Of a DNA stretch of 59,721 nt, positions 8,761 to 16,730 are shown piece by piece. Below the pieces are notes generated by a model that was not told where the DNA came from, ran no database searches, and saw only the letters and a list, made by a program, of their open reading frames with translations. Numbering within the stretch: the first letter of the stretch is position 1; each line of letters opens with the position of its first letter. Location of the stretch: the NCBI GenBank assembly GCA_022508885.1, contig JAFLUG010000006.1, positions 1 to 59,721 of the forward strand, in the 5' to 3' direction. A program made the position numbers and the translations under genes. This DNA is from Oscillospiraceae bacterium (lineage in GTDB: Bacteria; Bacillota; Clostridia; Oscillospirales; Ruminococcaceae).

Positions 8761-10122
8761 ATGGACGGAAGATCAATGACGGAAGGAACGCCGTGGAAGC
8801 ACATTCTTAAATTCGCGCTGCCGGTGCTTGCGGGTCAGCTTTTACAGCAGCTTTACAACACCGTAGATTCTATTGTGGTAGGGCGTTACGCAAGTGAAGA
8901 CGCTCTTTCGGCGGTGGGTACCACGGGAAGCTTTACGTTTCTTTTTCTTGCTATCGCAACGGGCTTTTCGGCAGGTAATGGCGTGATAGTCGCGCAGCGT
9001 TACGGCGCCGGAGATGAAAAGCAGGTGCGGGCAAACGCTTCTACGGGAATACTTCTGATGCTTGGCATGGGGATTTTATCGACCGTTATAGGAATTCTCG
9101 TATCGCAGCCTGCCTATACTTATCTGGTGGACGTTCCCGAAGAGCTGCTGGATATGACATTGCAATATTTCAACATCTACGCGCTTGGATTGGTGTTTCA
9201 GTATGGCTATAATATTTTTTCGTCGATACTCCGTGCTGTAGGCGACAGCGCGGCAACGCTTTATTTTCTGCTGATAGCGTCGGTACTCAATATAGTATTG
9301 GATTTTGCTTTTGTGGCGGGTCTGCATTGGGGTGTTGTCGGCGCGGCGGCGGCGACAGATATTGCACAGGGAGCGTCGTTTGTAGCAGCGTATGTTTATA
9401 TGACAAGGAAATACCCCATATTCAAGTTTAAAATAAAGGAATTCAGCTGGAGCTTTGAGTTAGCGAAAAGAACGCTCATAACAGGCTTTCCGATAGCTCT
9501 GCAATTGATCGTTGTATCGTTCGGACTTACATTTATCCAACGCGCGGTAAACGGCTTCGGAAAAGCTATGACAGCTTCATTCACGGTAGGCCAGCGAATA
9601 GAGATGTATATGAATCTGCCGTGCAACGCGTTTCAGACTACACTTGCTACCTACACAGGCCAGAACATTGGTGCCGGAAAGCCCGAGAGGGTAAAAAAGG
9701 GCGCATATCAGACTGTTTTTATGTCGTTTTTAATGACTGTATGCATTTCAGCTGCTGTGTGGTTCCTTACAGATAATATCATCGCACTGTTCAATCTGGG
9801 TGAGCTTTCGGCTGTCTACTGTCACTATCATATCAGGACCATATCGCTTATAAATGTAGTTCTCGCACTTTATATTCCGCTGTTTGGCGTGTTTCAGGGC
9901 ACCAATCACGGCGCTGCGGCAACAGTTGTAGCGACGGGAGCATTGGGAGTGAGGGTATTGGTGACTTATCTGCTCCGATATGACAGCTTTTTCGGACGCA
10001 ACATTATCTGGTGGAACGGTTTATTCGGATTCGGAGCGGGATTTATCATTACATGGAGCTATTATATCAGCGGGCTGTGGATGAAAAAATCGGAAATTAA
10101 TAGTCAATCAAATGGATCATAA
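8761..10122 (+). CDS. MATE family multidrug efflux transporter
   Basis: A 453-residue polytopic protein with about twelve membrane helices in two related halves. The opening (PWKHILKFALPVLAGQLLQ then LYNTVDSIVVGRY) is the standard start of NorM/DinF-type MATE exporters, and the second half opens with a related helix pair. It should exchange Na+ or H+ for organic cations or drugs across the cytoplasmic membrane. GAGGTG lies before the ATG. The gene stands alone between the mobile-element scar and a convergent gene, and its base use is like the rest of the chromosome, so it is probably resident. Substrate unknown. Confidence 0.92.
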   Translation: MDGRSMTEGTPWKHILKFALPVLAGQLLQQLYNTVDSIVVGRYASEDALSAVGTTGSFTFLFLAIATGFSAGNGVIVAQRYGAGDEKQVRANASTGILLMLGMGILSTVIGILVSQPAYTYLVDVPEELLDMTLQYFNIYALGLVFQYGYNIFSSILRAVGDSAATLYFLLIASVLNIVLDFAFVAGLHWGVVGAAAATDIAQGASFVAAYVYMTRKYPIFKFKIKEFSWSFELAKRTLITGFPIALQLIVVSFGLTFIQRAVNGFGKAMTASFTVGQRIEMYMNLPCNAFQTTLATYTGQNIGAGKPERVKKGAYQTVFMSFLMTVCISAAVWFLTDNIIALFNLGELSAVYCHYHIRTISLINVVLALYIPLFGVFQGTNHGAAATVVATGALGVRVLVTYLLRYDSFFGRNIIWWNGLFGFGAGFIITWSYYISGLWMKKSEINSQSNGS

Positions 10123-10169
10123 AATGAATTTGTACCGTTTTATCTTTACATAATTATCGGTTTTGACTG

Positions 10170-10778
10170 TCAGCCGTATGAAAGCACCGCTGTCTGTGCG
10201 GGAGTTTCTTTTGTCAGCTCAAAGACGTTTGTATCATATTTGATCACATTGTCGCACAGCTTGAGGAATTTATCCGCCTTTTCAATAACGGCAAAGCCGT
10301 GGCCGGGCGTCCGATAGTGCATAGGAATGACTACACGCGGATTCAGCTTGTCAATAAGGCTTTTTGCTTCCTTTGCATTTATGGTGAAAAAACCGCCTAC
10401 GGGAATAAGCAACGCGTCCAGACCTTTAAGCCGGTCCATTTGCCCAGGCTCCGGCTCACAACCTAAATCGCCCAGATGTGCGACTCTCATTCCCTCCGCC
10501 GAAAAAATACGGATAATGTTTTCTCCGCGCAAGCGTCCCTTTTTATCATCGTGAAAGGTATTAAGCTCCTGCACTGAGATATTGCTTTCATTTCCCGAAA
10601 GTGTCACGGTTTCTCTGCCGTTGTGGTCGTCATGCTCGTGACTGCAATACACAGCGTCGGCGGTAAGCGCCAGCGGGGCATACCCCGGCACAGTGCCTTT
10701 CTTGTAAGGATCGCATACAATTGTGCTTTTGTCGGCTTCAACAGCAAAGCAAGAGTGTCCGTACCATATTATCTTCAT
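10170..10778 (-). CDS. MBL-fold metal-dependent hydrolase (UPF0173/UlaG-like)
   Basis: A 202-residue metallo-beta-lactamase-fold protein. The metal site HEHDDH is at residues 47-52, preceded by IIWYGHSCFAVE, with HLGDLG, IPMHYRTPG and a C-terminal strand as in UlaG-like and UPF0173 hydrolases. Proteins of this compact group bind one or two divalent metals and hydrolyse small phosphate esters or lactones; the substrate is unknown. It is transcribed away from the aldo/keto reductase at 10936 and converges on the MATE gene. No clear terminator separates the convergent pair. Confidence 0.85.
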   Translation of the reverse strand: MKIIWYGHSCFAVEADKSTIVCDPYKKGTVPGYAPLALTADAVYCSHEHDDHNGRETVTLSGNESNISVQELNTFHDDKKGRLRGENIIRIFSAEGMRVAHLGDLGCEPEPGQMDRLKGLDALLIPVGGFFTINAKEAKSLIDKLNPRVVIPMHYRTPGHGFAVIEKADKFLKLCDNVIKYDTNVFELTKETPAQTAVLSYG

Positions 10779-10821
10779 AACGATACTCCCTATTATTTAT
10801 ATTATCAGTGACAAAAACTTA

Positions 10822-10850
10822 TTGACATATTGCCGTTTTTGTACTATAAT
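10822..10850 (+). promoter_or_regulatory. Perfect sigma-A promoter for the second Fe-S aldo/keto reductase
   Basis: TTGACA and TATAAT are 17 bases apart, about 85 bases before the ATG at 10936. Confidence 0.8.
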
Positions 10851-10935
10851 AACATTGTATCACAGCCTGTATCATATGTCAAGTATTAAGATTAGGTATA
10901 ATTGTTATCAGCAAAGCGTTCAGGGGGAGTTTATC

Positions 10936-12063
10936 ATGGAAAAATATTTTGGTGAAAGTGTTCCGAAGCTCGGCTTCGGGTTAATGCGTCTGCCAAAGCT
11001 CGCGGATGATTCCATCGACATCGAGCAGACAAAGAAAATGGTCGATTTATTTATGGAAGCGGGACTTACATATTTTGATACCGCATATGTATACGGGAAC
11101 GGCGATTCGGAAAAGGCGGCGAGATTGGCGCTTGTAGACCGCTATCCGCGTGAAAGCTATACTCTTTGCACCAAGCTTTGCGCATGGATGAACTGCCCCA
11201 CCGAAGCTGACGCAAAGCAGCAGTTTTATACAAGTCTCGAGCGCACGGGCGCCGGATATTTTGATTACTACCTGCTTCACGCGCTCCAGCGAAATAATTA
11301 CAAGGTATACGACGATTATCATATATGGGATTTTGTAAAAGAGCAAAAGAAAAACGGGCTTATAAAATATTACGGATTCTCTTTCCATGCCGATCCCGAG
11401 CTTTTGGAGGAGCTTCTTACGTACCACCCCGACGTTGATTTTGTTCAGCTGCAGATAAACTACGCCGACTGGGAGCACCCCGGCGTTGCTTCGCGCAGAT
11501 GCTACGAGATAGCAAGAAAGCACGGAAAATCGATAACAATTATGGAGCCTGTAAAGGGCGGCGCGCTTGCCGATCCTATCCCCAAAGTAAAGGAAATTTT
11601 AAAAGCGGCAAACCCCGAGGCTTCCGTATCCTCTTGGGCAATTCGCTTTGCGGCTTCGTTGGACGGAATTATCACTGTACTTTCGGGTATGTCCAATCTT
11701 GAGCAGATGAAAGACAATCTTTCCTATATGAAGGACTTTAAACCGCTTTCCGATGAGGAACGGGCGGTTATTCTCAAAGCGCAGTCCGCGCTTGACGGCG
11801 ACCGTTCGATACCGTGTACGGCATGCCGTTATTGTACAGACGGTTGTCCGCAGAACATTCCGATACCCGAGATATTCCGCGTCGCCAACACACAAAGAGG
11901 CAACGAGGCGTTTCGCGGCAGACGCGAATATACCATTGCAACAACGGGCAAGGGTAAAGCGTCGGATTGTATCGAGTGCGGTCAGTGCGTAAACGCCTGT
12001 CCTCAGCAGATAGAAATAATCAGCCGACTGAAGGACTGCGCAAAGCAGTTTGAGCAGGAATAA
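10936..12063 (+). CDS. Aldo/keto reductase with two C-terminal 4Fe-4S motifs
   Basis: A 375-residue protein. The reductase barrel has an intact-looking tetrad: FDTAYVYG (Asp and Tyr), TLCTKLCAW (Lys) and YYLLHAL (His). The C-terminus has CTACRYCTDGCP and CIECGQCVNACP, two 4Fe-4S clusters, so electrons may move between ferredoxin and the nicotinamide or substrate. This domain order is common in Clostridia. The start at 10936 is set by AGGGGGAG seven bases upstream; an ORF opening at 10723 would run through the promoter. The gene probably shares its transcript with the Gfo/Idh gene at 12112. Confidence 0.88.
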   Translation: MEKYFGESVPKLGFGLMRLPKLADDSIDIEQTKKMVDLFMEAGLTYFDTAYVYGNGDSEKAARLALVDRYPRESYTLCTKLCAWMNCPTEADAKQQFYTSLERTGAGYFDYYLLHALQRNNYKVYDDYHIWDFVKEQKKNGLIKYYGFSFHADPELLEELLTYHPDVDFVQLQINYADWEHPGVASRRCYEIARKHGKSITIMEPVKGGALADPIPKVKEILKAANPEASVSSWAIRFAASLDGIITVLSGMSNLEQMKDNLSYMKDFKPLSDEERAVILKAQSALDGDRSIPCTACRYCTDGCPQNIPIPEIFRVANTQRGNEAFRGRREYTIATTGKGKASDCIECGQCVNACPQQIEIISRLKDCAKQFEQE

Positions 12064-12111
12064 AACGGCAATGTTCTTGTCAGTTTCAATGAAATATCGG
12101 GAGTGATGATT

Positions 12112-13089
12112 ATGAATTGGGGCATTATAGCAACGGGAAATATTGCGGAGAAATTCGCAAAAACTATAAACGCCATGTGCGAGGAAGAGCATAAATTAGT
12201 TGCGGTGGGCTCGCGCGAGTTGGAAAAGGCAAAAAAGTTCGCTAAAAAATTTGAGATAAAAAACGTATACGGAAGCTATGAAGAGCTCGCGGCAGACCCC
12301 GACATCGACGCCGTTTATATTGCTACGCCGAATAACCTTCATTATGAAAACACGCTTATGTGTCTGAATTCTGGAAAGCATGTTCTTTGCGAAAAGCCGT
12401 TTACCATCAGGGCAGAGGAAGCGGAAAAGCTCTATAATACCGCAAAAGAAAAGCGTTTGTTTTTGATGGAGGGCTTCTGGATAAGATTTCTCCCGCTTTA
12501 CGAGGAACTGCTTGAGATCATCGCCTCAAAAAAGTACGGAGAATTGCGTCACGCACGCTGTGAGTACGGATTTATCGCAAACGAAAAGCGCCGCGAGCGT
12601 AAATTCTTGTCAGAACTTGGCGGCGGAGCGTTGCTTGATATAGGAATTTACAATCTCGGCTTTTTGCATATGGTTATGGGTGCAAGTCCGGAAAGGTTTG
12701 AGACCGAGGTAAGGTTCAACGAGTTCGGAACAGACGAGTTCAGTGTTCTTCAGCTTGTTTACCCCAACGGCAAAACGGCTCAGTGCCTTCAGACGATCGG
12801 TATGAACATCGAGCGTAACGCGGCGCTGTACTTTGACGAAGCGAGCGTTTATCTTCCCGATTTTCAGGGCGCGTATTCCATGACGGTAAAGCCTGTAAAC
12901 GGTAGAGAATATACTCTCGAGTTTCCGCCCGAGATAAACGGATTTGAGTATCAGATACGCGAGGCGGAGCAATGTATCTCCGCGGGAAAAACACACAGCG
13001 ATATTTACCGTCCCGAGGAAAGTATCGCGGTTTTGCGGCTTATGGACGAGATAAGAAGCAGATGGAATATGAAATTTGAGTGTGAGTAA
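12112..13089 (+). CDS. Gfo/Idh/MocA family NAD(P)-dependent oxidoreductase
   Basis: A 325-residue protein with an N-terminal Rossmann fold (WGIIATGNIAEKFAK, an ATGNI variant of the GxGxxG loop) and the family motif CEKPFT near residue 95, followed by the mixed-sheet substrate domain. It should oxidise or reduce a sugar, inositol or trans-dihydrodiol-like substrate with NAD(P). Three start codons lie close together (GTG 12103, ATG 12106, ATG 12112); CGGGAG eight bases before 12112 favours the last. It follows the aldo/keto reductase by 48 bases on the same strand. Confidence 0.88.
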   Translation: MNWGIIATGNIAEKFAKTINAMCEEEHKLVAVGSRELEKAKKFAKKFEIKNVYGSYEELAADPDIDAVYIATPNNLHYENTLMCLNSGKHVLCEKPFTIRAEEAEKLYNTAKEKRLFLMEGFWIRFLPLYEELLEIIASKKYGELRHARCEYGFIANEKRRERKFLSELGGGALLDIGIYNLGFLHMVMGASPERFETEVRFNEFGTDEFSVLQLVYPNGKTAQCLQTIGMNIERNAALYFDEASVYLPDFQGAYSMTVKPVNGREYTLEFPPEINGFEYQIREAEQCISAGKTHSDIYRPEESIAVLRLMDEIRSRWNMKFECE

Positions 13090-13106
13090 AAGTAATGGCA
13101 GGGCAT

Positions 13107-13213
13107 ACAAAAAGTCTTTGAAAAGGGCGCATTATCCGCGCATTATGTGCTTCGCACAAAACGCTTCGGCGAAAAACGCTGTGGGGGAAAACTTTCTACA
13201 GAAAGTTTTCCCT
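13107..13213 (+). repeat. Dispersed hairpin repeat, copy 1 (TACA-loop family)
   Basis: The unit begins with CAAAAAGTCTTTG, passes through two mini-hairpins (GTGC-TTC-GCAC and CGC-TTCG-GCG), and ends with GGGAAAACTTTC-TACA-GAAAGTTTTCCC, a perfect 12-bp stem. A second member with the same head and the same TACA loop lies at 26211-26273. It sits just after the Gfo/Idh gene. Confidence 0.65.
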
Positions 13214-13228
13214 CAGAAAAAAATAATT

Positions 13229-13257
13229 ACGGACAGCTTTTCTGTCCGTTTTTTTAT
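13229..13257 (+). terminator. Rho-independent terminator
   Basis: ACGGACAG pairs perfectly with CTGTCCGT around a short T-rich loop and is followed by a run of T. It ends transcripts from the 10936-13089 operon. Confidence 0.85.
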
Positions 13258-13465
13258 TTCATATGGATATTTTTTTCGGAAAATAATCGCAGCCTTAAAA
13301 ACAGAATACTAAAATTAAGTTCGGAAAAAATAATTGCGGGAAAAGAATTTTTCCGGTATGTAAATCAGTCATACAACTATCAAAATTTTGGTTTACGCAT
13401 AAAATATCAGTACCGGAAATTCTTATTATTCTCAAAAATTTTTTATAATAAAGGCAGGTCATAAT

Positions 13466-13783
13466 ATGTCAGTAAGTGTTGATACAGACAATTTTGATAA
13501 AGAAGTGCTTAAGTCCGAGGGTATTGTCCTTGCGGATTTCTATTCCGACAGCTGCGGTCCTTGCAGGAAGGTATCGCCGGTGTTAAACGAGCTCGAGGAA
13601 AAATACAAAAGCAAGATAAAGCTCGCGAAAATAGACGTAAACAGTGACGCAAAGCTCGCGAGAAAATATGTGGTTCGGGCAGTTCCTACCATTGTTTTCT
13701 TTAAAAACGGCACGGAATCCACCCGAATCATAGGCGCGGCGGATAAATCCGATTATTCCTCGGTTATAGAGAAGCTTATATAA
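13466..13783 (+). CDS. trxA: Thioredoxin
   Basis: A 105-residue thioredoxin-fold protein with the redox motif C-G-P-C at residues 30-33, the strand VLADFYSDS before it, and the cis-Pro in VRAVPTIVFFKNG. It acts in the cytoplasm as a general dithiol reductant, for example for peroxidases or ribonucleotide reductase. The residue before the first Cys is Ser rather than the usual Trp (SCGPC for WCGPC), which occurs in some clostridial thioredoxins and can change the redox potential. No thioredoxin reductase is adjacent. AGG precedes the ATG. A bidirectional terminator follows. Confidence 0.9.
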   Translation: MSVSVDTDNFDKEVLKSEGIVLADFYSDSCGPCRKVSPVLNELEEKYKSKIKLAKIDVNSDAKLARKYVVRAVPTIVFFKNGTESTRIIGAADKSDYSSVIEKLI

Positions 13784-13796
13784 AATTCAGCTTACG

Positions 13797-13827
13797 AAAA
13801 AACCAAAGGCACTTGCCTTTGGTTTTT
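13797..13827. terminator. Bidirectional terminator between convergent genes
   Basis: AAAACCAAAGGCA and TGCCTTTGGTTTT form a long stem with A and T runs on either side, so it can serve both the thioredoxin gene and the minus-strand operon ending at 13868. Confidence 0.88.
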
Positions 13828-13867
13828 AACTGTAGATTCATGATGGGACAGCGGTAAAGCCGAAAAT

Positions 13868-14212
13868 TTACGTCATTCCCGCCAACAAAAACGCGAGAGC
13901 GGTAAACGCGGCAAATATATTCAGCAGCATATTCAGAATAAAATTTATGCTTATCTTCAGGACGTCTTTATTGTCCATGTTATTCTGCTTCGCGAAAGCG
14001 ATTACCATAAATACAATGTCCGCGGCAAGATGGAACAGCGGCATTAAAGTAAGACAATAAATAAACAGTGGAATTACAAAATATGCCGATATCATACCGA
14101 TCGTTCCGGTCATACGGAAAATAATATCCACGATCCAGACGAAAGCCTCGGCAATCAGCAGCAGCGAGGAATTTACTGCAATGTATATCCAGAACGGTTT
14201 GATCTTTTTCAT
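13868..14212 (-). CDS. Small membrane protein of unknown function
   Basis: A 114-residue protein starting MKKIKPFWIY, with about three or four hydrophobic helices (roughly residues 8-28, 34-60 and 84-112). I recognise no family. The start at 14212 has GGGGAAG upstream on the minus strand; a longer ORF from 14257 would overlap the end of the glycosyltransferase gene. It begins 14 bases after that gene, so it is likely the last gene of the operon and may work with the membrane glycosyltransferase. Confidence 0.7.
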   Translation of the reverse strand: MKKIKPFWIYIAVNSSLLLIAEAFVWIVDIIFRMTGTIGMISAYFVIPLFIYCLTLMPLFHLAADIVFMVIAFAKQNNMDNKDVLKISINFILNMLLNIFAAFTALAFLLAGMT

Positions 14213-14225
14213 GGAACTTCCCCAA

Positions 14226-15284
14226 TCATCTGTACACCCAATCACGTTGGATCGCAAAGCTGAAAAAGAACAAAATCGTGTCGATAACTGCCTTTATCAG
14301 CGTCTGCCAGCCGCTGCTCTGAGCGTTAAAAAGAATAGTCGCTCCGTTTACCAGCAAAAATGACAGTAAAAGCTGTGCCGCCGCAAGAATATAATACCGC
14401 ACAATGCTTTTCTTCACCGACTGCTTTGATTGGAAAACTCCGCGCTGATTTACGAAATAGTTTGTAAGCGACGAAACAATTCTCGCCGCCGCCGTCGCCG
14501 CAAAGATCCTCAGAGTCTCGTTTTCGCCGAAAAGGGGAATGGTCAGCAGGTTTATCAGCGTAAACAGCCCTACATCTATAAGCGAGCAAATAAGCGAGCT
14601 TAACGCGTATTTAAGTATGATCGCGTAAATTTTTATCGAGTCCGTAAGCGGATTAAAATGTGTTCCGGAGTTATTGTCCGAGTAGATCGTGGAAATGGTT
14701 TCTTCTTCAAACGGAAGCGACTGCCTTTTCATTTCAAGAAGCATATTTGTCTCGTATTCAAACCTCTCGCCGCTGATTTTGCACAGCGGAGAGAGGTAGC
14801 TGAGCGGAATTGCGCGAAGTCCCGTCTGGGTATCGGTGATCTTAATTCCGCAGACAAGCCTGAAGACGATTCTCGTCATATTATTACCAAAGCGGCTTTT
14901 CGGTGGAACATTGTCCTGACTGAAGTCTCTCGCTCCGAGAACCATATTTTTGTCCCTTGTCATTTTCTCCGCGCACCGCGCGATATCGTCGGGAGTATGC
15001 TGTCCGTCGTCGTCGGTTGTGACAACGCCGTCACAGTCGGGAAAGCGCTTTAATACATACTCAAAGCCCGTTTTAAGACCGCGTCCTTTTCCGAGGTTTG
15101 TTTCGTGGCGAAGCAGAACGCATTCGGGGATCTCTTCAATTTTACTGAAAATATCCGTGCATTCGGCTTTGCTCCCGTCGTCGATTATGACAATATGCTC
15201 AAAACCATTTTTGCAAAGCCCGTCTATAACGTCGAAAATTTTTTCTTTAGGATTATAAGTGGGAATAATTACAGGAACATTCAT
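14226..15284 (-). CDS. GT2 glycosyltransferase fused to a GtrA-like membrane domain
   Basis: A 352-residue protein. Residues 1 to about 215 form a GT-A glycosyltransferase of family 2 (VPVIIPTYNP, the nucleotide-sugar motif IIDDGS, and the metal-binding DDDGQH at 91-96), like dolichyl-phosphate mannose synthases. Residues from about 228 to the end form four hydrophobic helices typical of GtrA/DPMS flippase-like domains. It probably makes and helps flip a polyprenyl-phosphate sugar for surface glycosylation. Both domains are intact. It lies between the GltD-like gene and a small membrane protein gene in one minus-strand operon. Confidence 0.87.
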   Translation of the reverse strand: MNVPVIIPTYNPKEKIFDVIDGLCKNGFEHIVIIDDGSKAECTDIFSKIEEIPECVLLRHETNLGKGRGLKTGFEYVLKRFPDCDGVVTTDDDGQHTPDDIARCAEKMTRDKNMVLGARDFSQDNVPPKSRFGNNMTRIVFRLVCGIKITDTQTGLRAIPLSYLSPLCKISGERFEYETNMLLEMKRQSLPFEEETISTIYSDNNSGTHFNPLTDSIKIYAIILKYALSSLICSLIDVGLFTLINLLTIPLFGENETLRIFAATAAARIVSSLTNYFVNQRGVFQSKQSVKKSIVRYYILAAAQLLLSFLLVNGATILFNAQSSGWQTLIKAVIDTILFFFSFAIQRDWVYR

Positions 15285-15340
15285 TTTGTAAAATAAACCT
15301 TTTCTTTCAAGCTGTTATGACATTATCAGTGTATAAGTAT

Positions 15341-16558
15341 TTAATTGTTTTCGAGATATCTTATCATTCCCTCGGCCGCACGTTTTGCTTCTTCTACCGC
15401 GTGAACCACCGTTTTCGCTCCCTGAACGACGTCTCCCGCCGCGAATACTCCCGGCACCGTTGTCATACAGTTTTCGTCGGTTATAAGCAAGCCCTTTTCA
15501 TTTGCCTGAAGTCCGGGAGTTGTAAGTATAAGCTTGTTTTTGGGGCCGTTACTGATGGAAATAACGGTAGAGTCCACCTCGACCTGGTCAAGCTCGTCCT
15601 CATAACCCACGACCTTGTTGTTTTCATCGAGAATCGCAGTTTTGAAAACGGGTCCCTTTTCGGTTATTTCGGTGATCTCCTTTCCGAAGATCATCTCTGC
15701 GCCTTCCATTGTAGCGTATTCAACCTCACGCGGACTTGCGGTTATGCGCTTGCTTCTCGCGTAAAGCGCAACGCTCGTCGAGCCGTGGCGAAGCGCCACT
15801 CTCGCGACGTCCATAGCCGCGTTTCCTACGCCGATGATAGCCACTTTCTCGCCGAGGTCATAGCCGTTCGGATTTACAAGGTAATCCATGCTGTAATGAA
15901 CATTCGGCAGACTCTCGCCCTTTATGCCAAGCGTTTTAGAGCGCCACACGCCCGTTCCCGCGAAAACAGCCGAATATCCGTCGCGGAACAGATCGCTTAT
16001 TTCAAGCGCGCCGCCTATCGTTGTGTTCGGACGGATCTTAACGCCCGTTTCAAGAAGCTTTTTCGCGTATCTGTCGCATATAGAGCGCGGCAGACGAAAA
16101 TCGGGTATACCATAGCGAAGCACGCCGCCAATACTGTCGCGAGCCTCGAAAATAGTAACATCATAGCCCTCGGATATCATCTTGAAAGCAACGGTGATAC
16201 CCGCGGGGCCTCCGCCTATAACGGCTACCTTCTTTCCGTTGGGAGCTTTTTTATCAATGGTCATGCTGTCGAAATAAGCGTCCGAAACAAATTTTTCTAT
16301 GGCGTTAAAGTTTACGGGAACGCCCTTTTTGCCCAGAACGCAGTTTCCTCTGCATTGCTGGTCATAATCGCATACTATCGAGCAGACCAGAGACATTGGA
16401 TTGTTTTCAAACAGTATTTTTCCCGCCTCGCGAAGCTTGTTTTCCTTAAACAGCTCAATAACCTGAGGTATTGACGTATGTACTGGACAACCTCTCTGAC
16501 ACAGGGGCACCTTACAGCCTAAACAGCGGTCGGCGGTCTCTTTTACATAAACTGGCAT
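15341..16558 (-). CDS. GltD-like FAD/NAD(P) oxidoreductase with N-terminal Fe-S domain
   Basis: A 405-residue flavoprotein with the N-terminal Cys-rich domain of glutamate synthase small subunits (CLGCKVPLCQRGCP and CSIVCDYDQQCRGNC), an FAD-binding GGGPAG at about 115-120, and a second nucleotide loop GVGNAAMDVAR. Such proteins are the small subunit of NADPH glutamate synthase or of NADH-ferredoxin NADP oxidoreductase (NfnB/SudA). No large subunit or NfnA is adjacent, so the partner is unclear. The ATG at 16558 is chosen over a GTG three codons earlier because AAGGAG lies eight bases before it. A TTGACT-17-TAAAAT promoter precedes it and the downstream glycosyltransferase genes follow without a terminator. 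Confidence 0.85.
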   Translation of the reverse strand: MPVYVKETADRCLGCKVPLCQRGCPVHTSIPQVIELFKENKLREAGKILFENNPMSLVCSIVCDYDQQCRGNCVLGKKGVPVNFNAIEKFVSDAYFDSMTIDKKAPNGKKVAVIGGGPAGITVAFKMISEGYDVTIFEARDSIGGVLRYGIPDFRLPRSICDRYAKKLLETGVKIRPNTTIGGALEISDLFRDGYSAVFAGTGVWRSKTLGIKGESLPNVHYSMDYLVNPNGYDLGEKVAIIGVGNAAMDVARVALRHGSTSVALYARSKRITASPREVEYATMEGAEMIFGKEITEITEKGPVFKTAILDENNKVVGYEDELDQVEVDSTVISISNGPKNKLILTTPGLQANEKGLLITDENCMTTVPGVFAAGDVVQGAKTVVHAVEEAKRAAEGMIRYLENN

Positions 16559-16608
16559 TAAAAACACTCCTTACACTAAAAAGATTTAATTATGCTTTCG
16601 CACTTTAT

Positions 16609-16637
16609 ATTTTATCACAAATATTAAAAATAGTCAA
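16609..16637 (-). promoter_or_regulatory. Promoter for the GltD-like operon
   Basis: On the minus strand TTGACT and TAAAAT are spaced by 17 bases, about 50 bases before the ATG at 16558. Confidence 0.6.
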
Positions 16638-16664
16638 GTATTTTTATCTGCTGATATCTTACTG

Positions 16665-16693
16665 TTGACAAATAATAATTATTGTGATATAAT
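16665..16693 (+). promoter_or_regulatory. Perfect sigma-A promoter for the GGDEF gene
   Basis: TTGACA-17-TATAAT, divergent from and partly back-to-back with the promoter at 16609-16637. Confidence 0.8.
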
Positions 16694-16730
16694 AAAGTAA
16701 ATATATGTGATTGTGACAAAGGGTGGTTCT

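Larger units (their letters stand above)
13090..13465. other. 376-base gene-free interval holding a hairpin repeat and a terminator
   Basis: It contains the repeat at 13107-13213 and the terminator at 13229-13257. The remainder is AT-rich and has no convincing promoter at the right distance from the thioredoxin gene. The 105-codon ORF across it has no coding character. Confidence 0.6.

Noticed and set aside
13147-13464. A 105-codon ORF in the gap before the thioredoxin gene
   Set aside because: It runs through a hairpin repeat and a terminator and has low-complexity Phe/Ile/Lys/Asn text expected of AT-rich non-coding DNA.
15317-16474. A 385-codon plus-strand ORF opposite the GltD-like gene
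   Set aside because: It is the antisense shadow of a strongly conserved flavoprotein; its product has no recognisable domain and no ribosome site.
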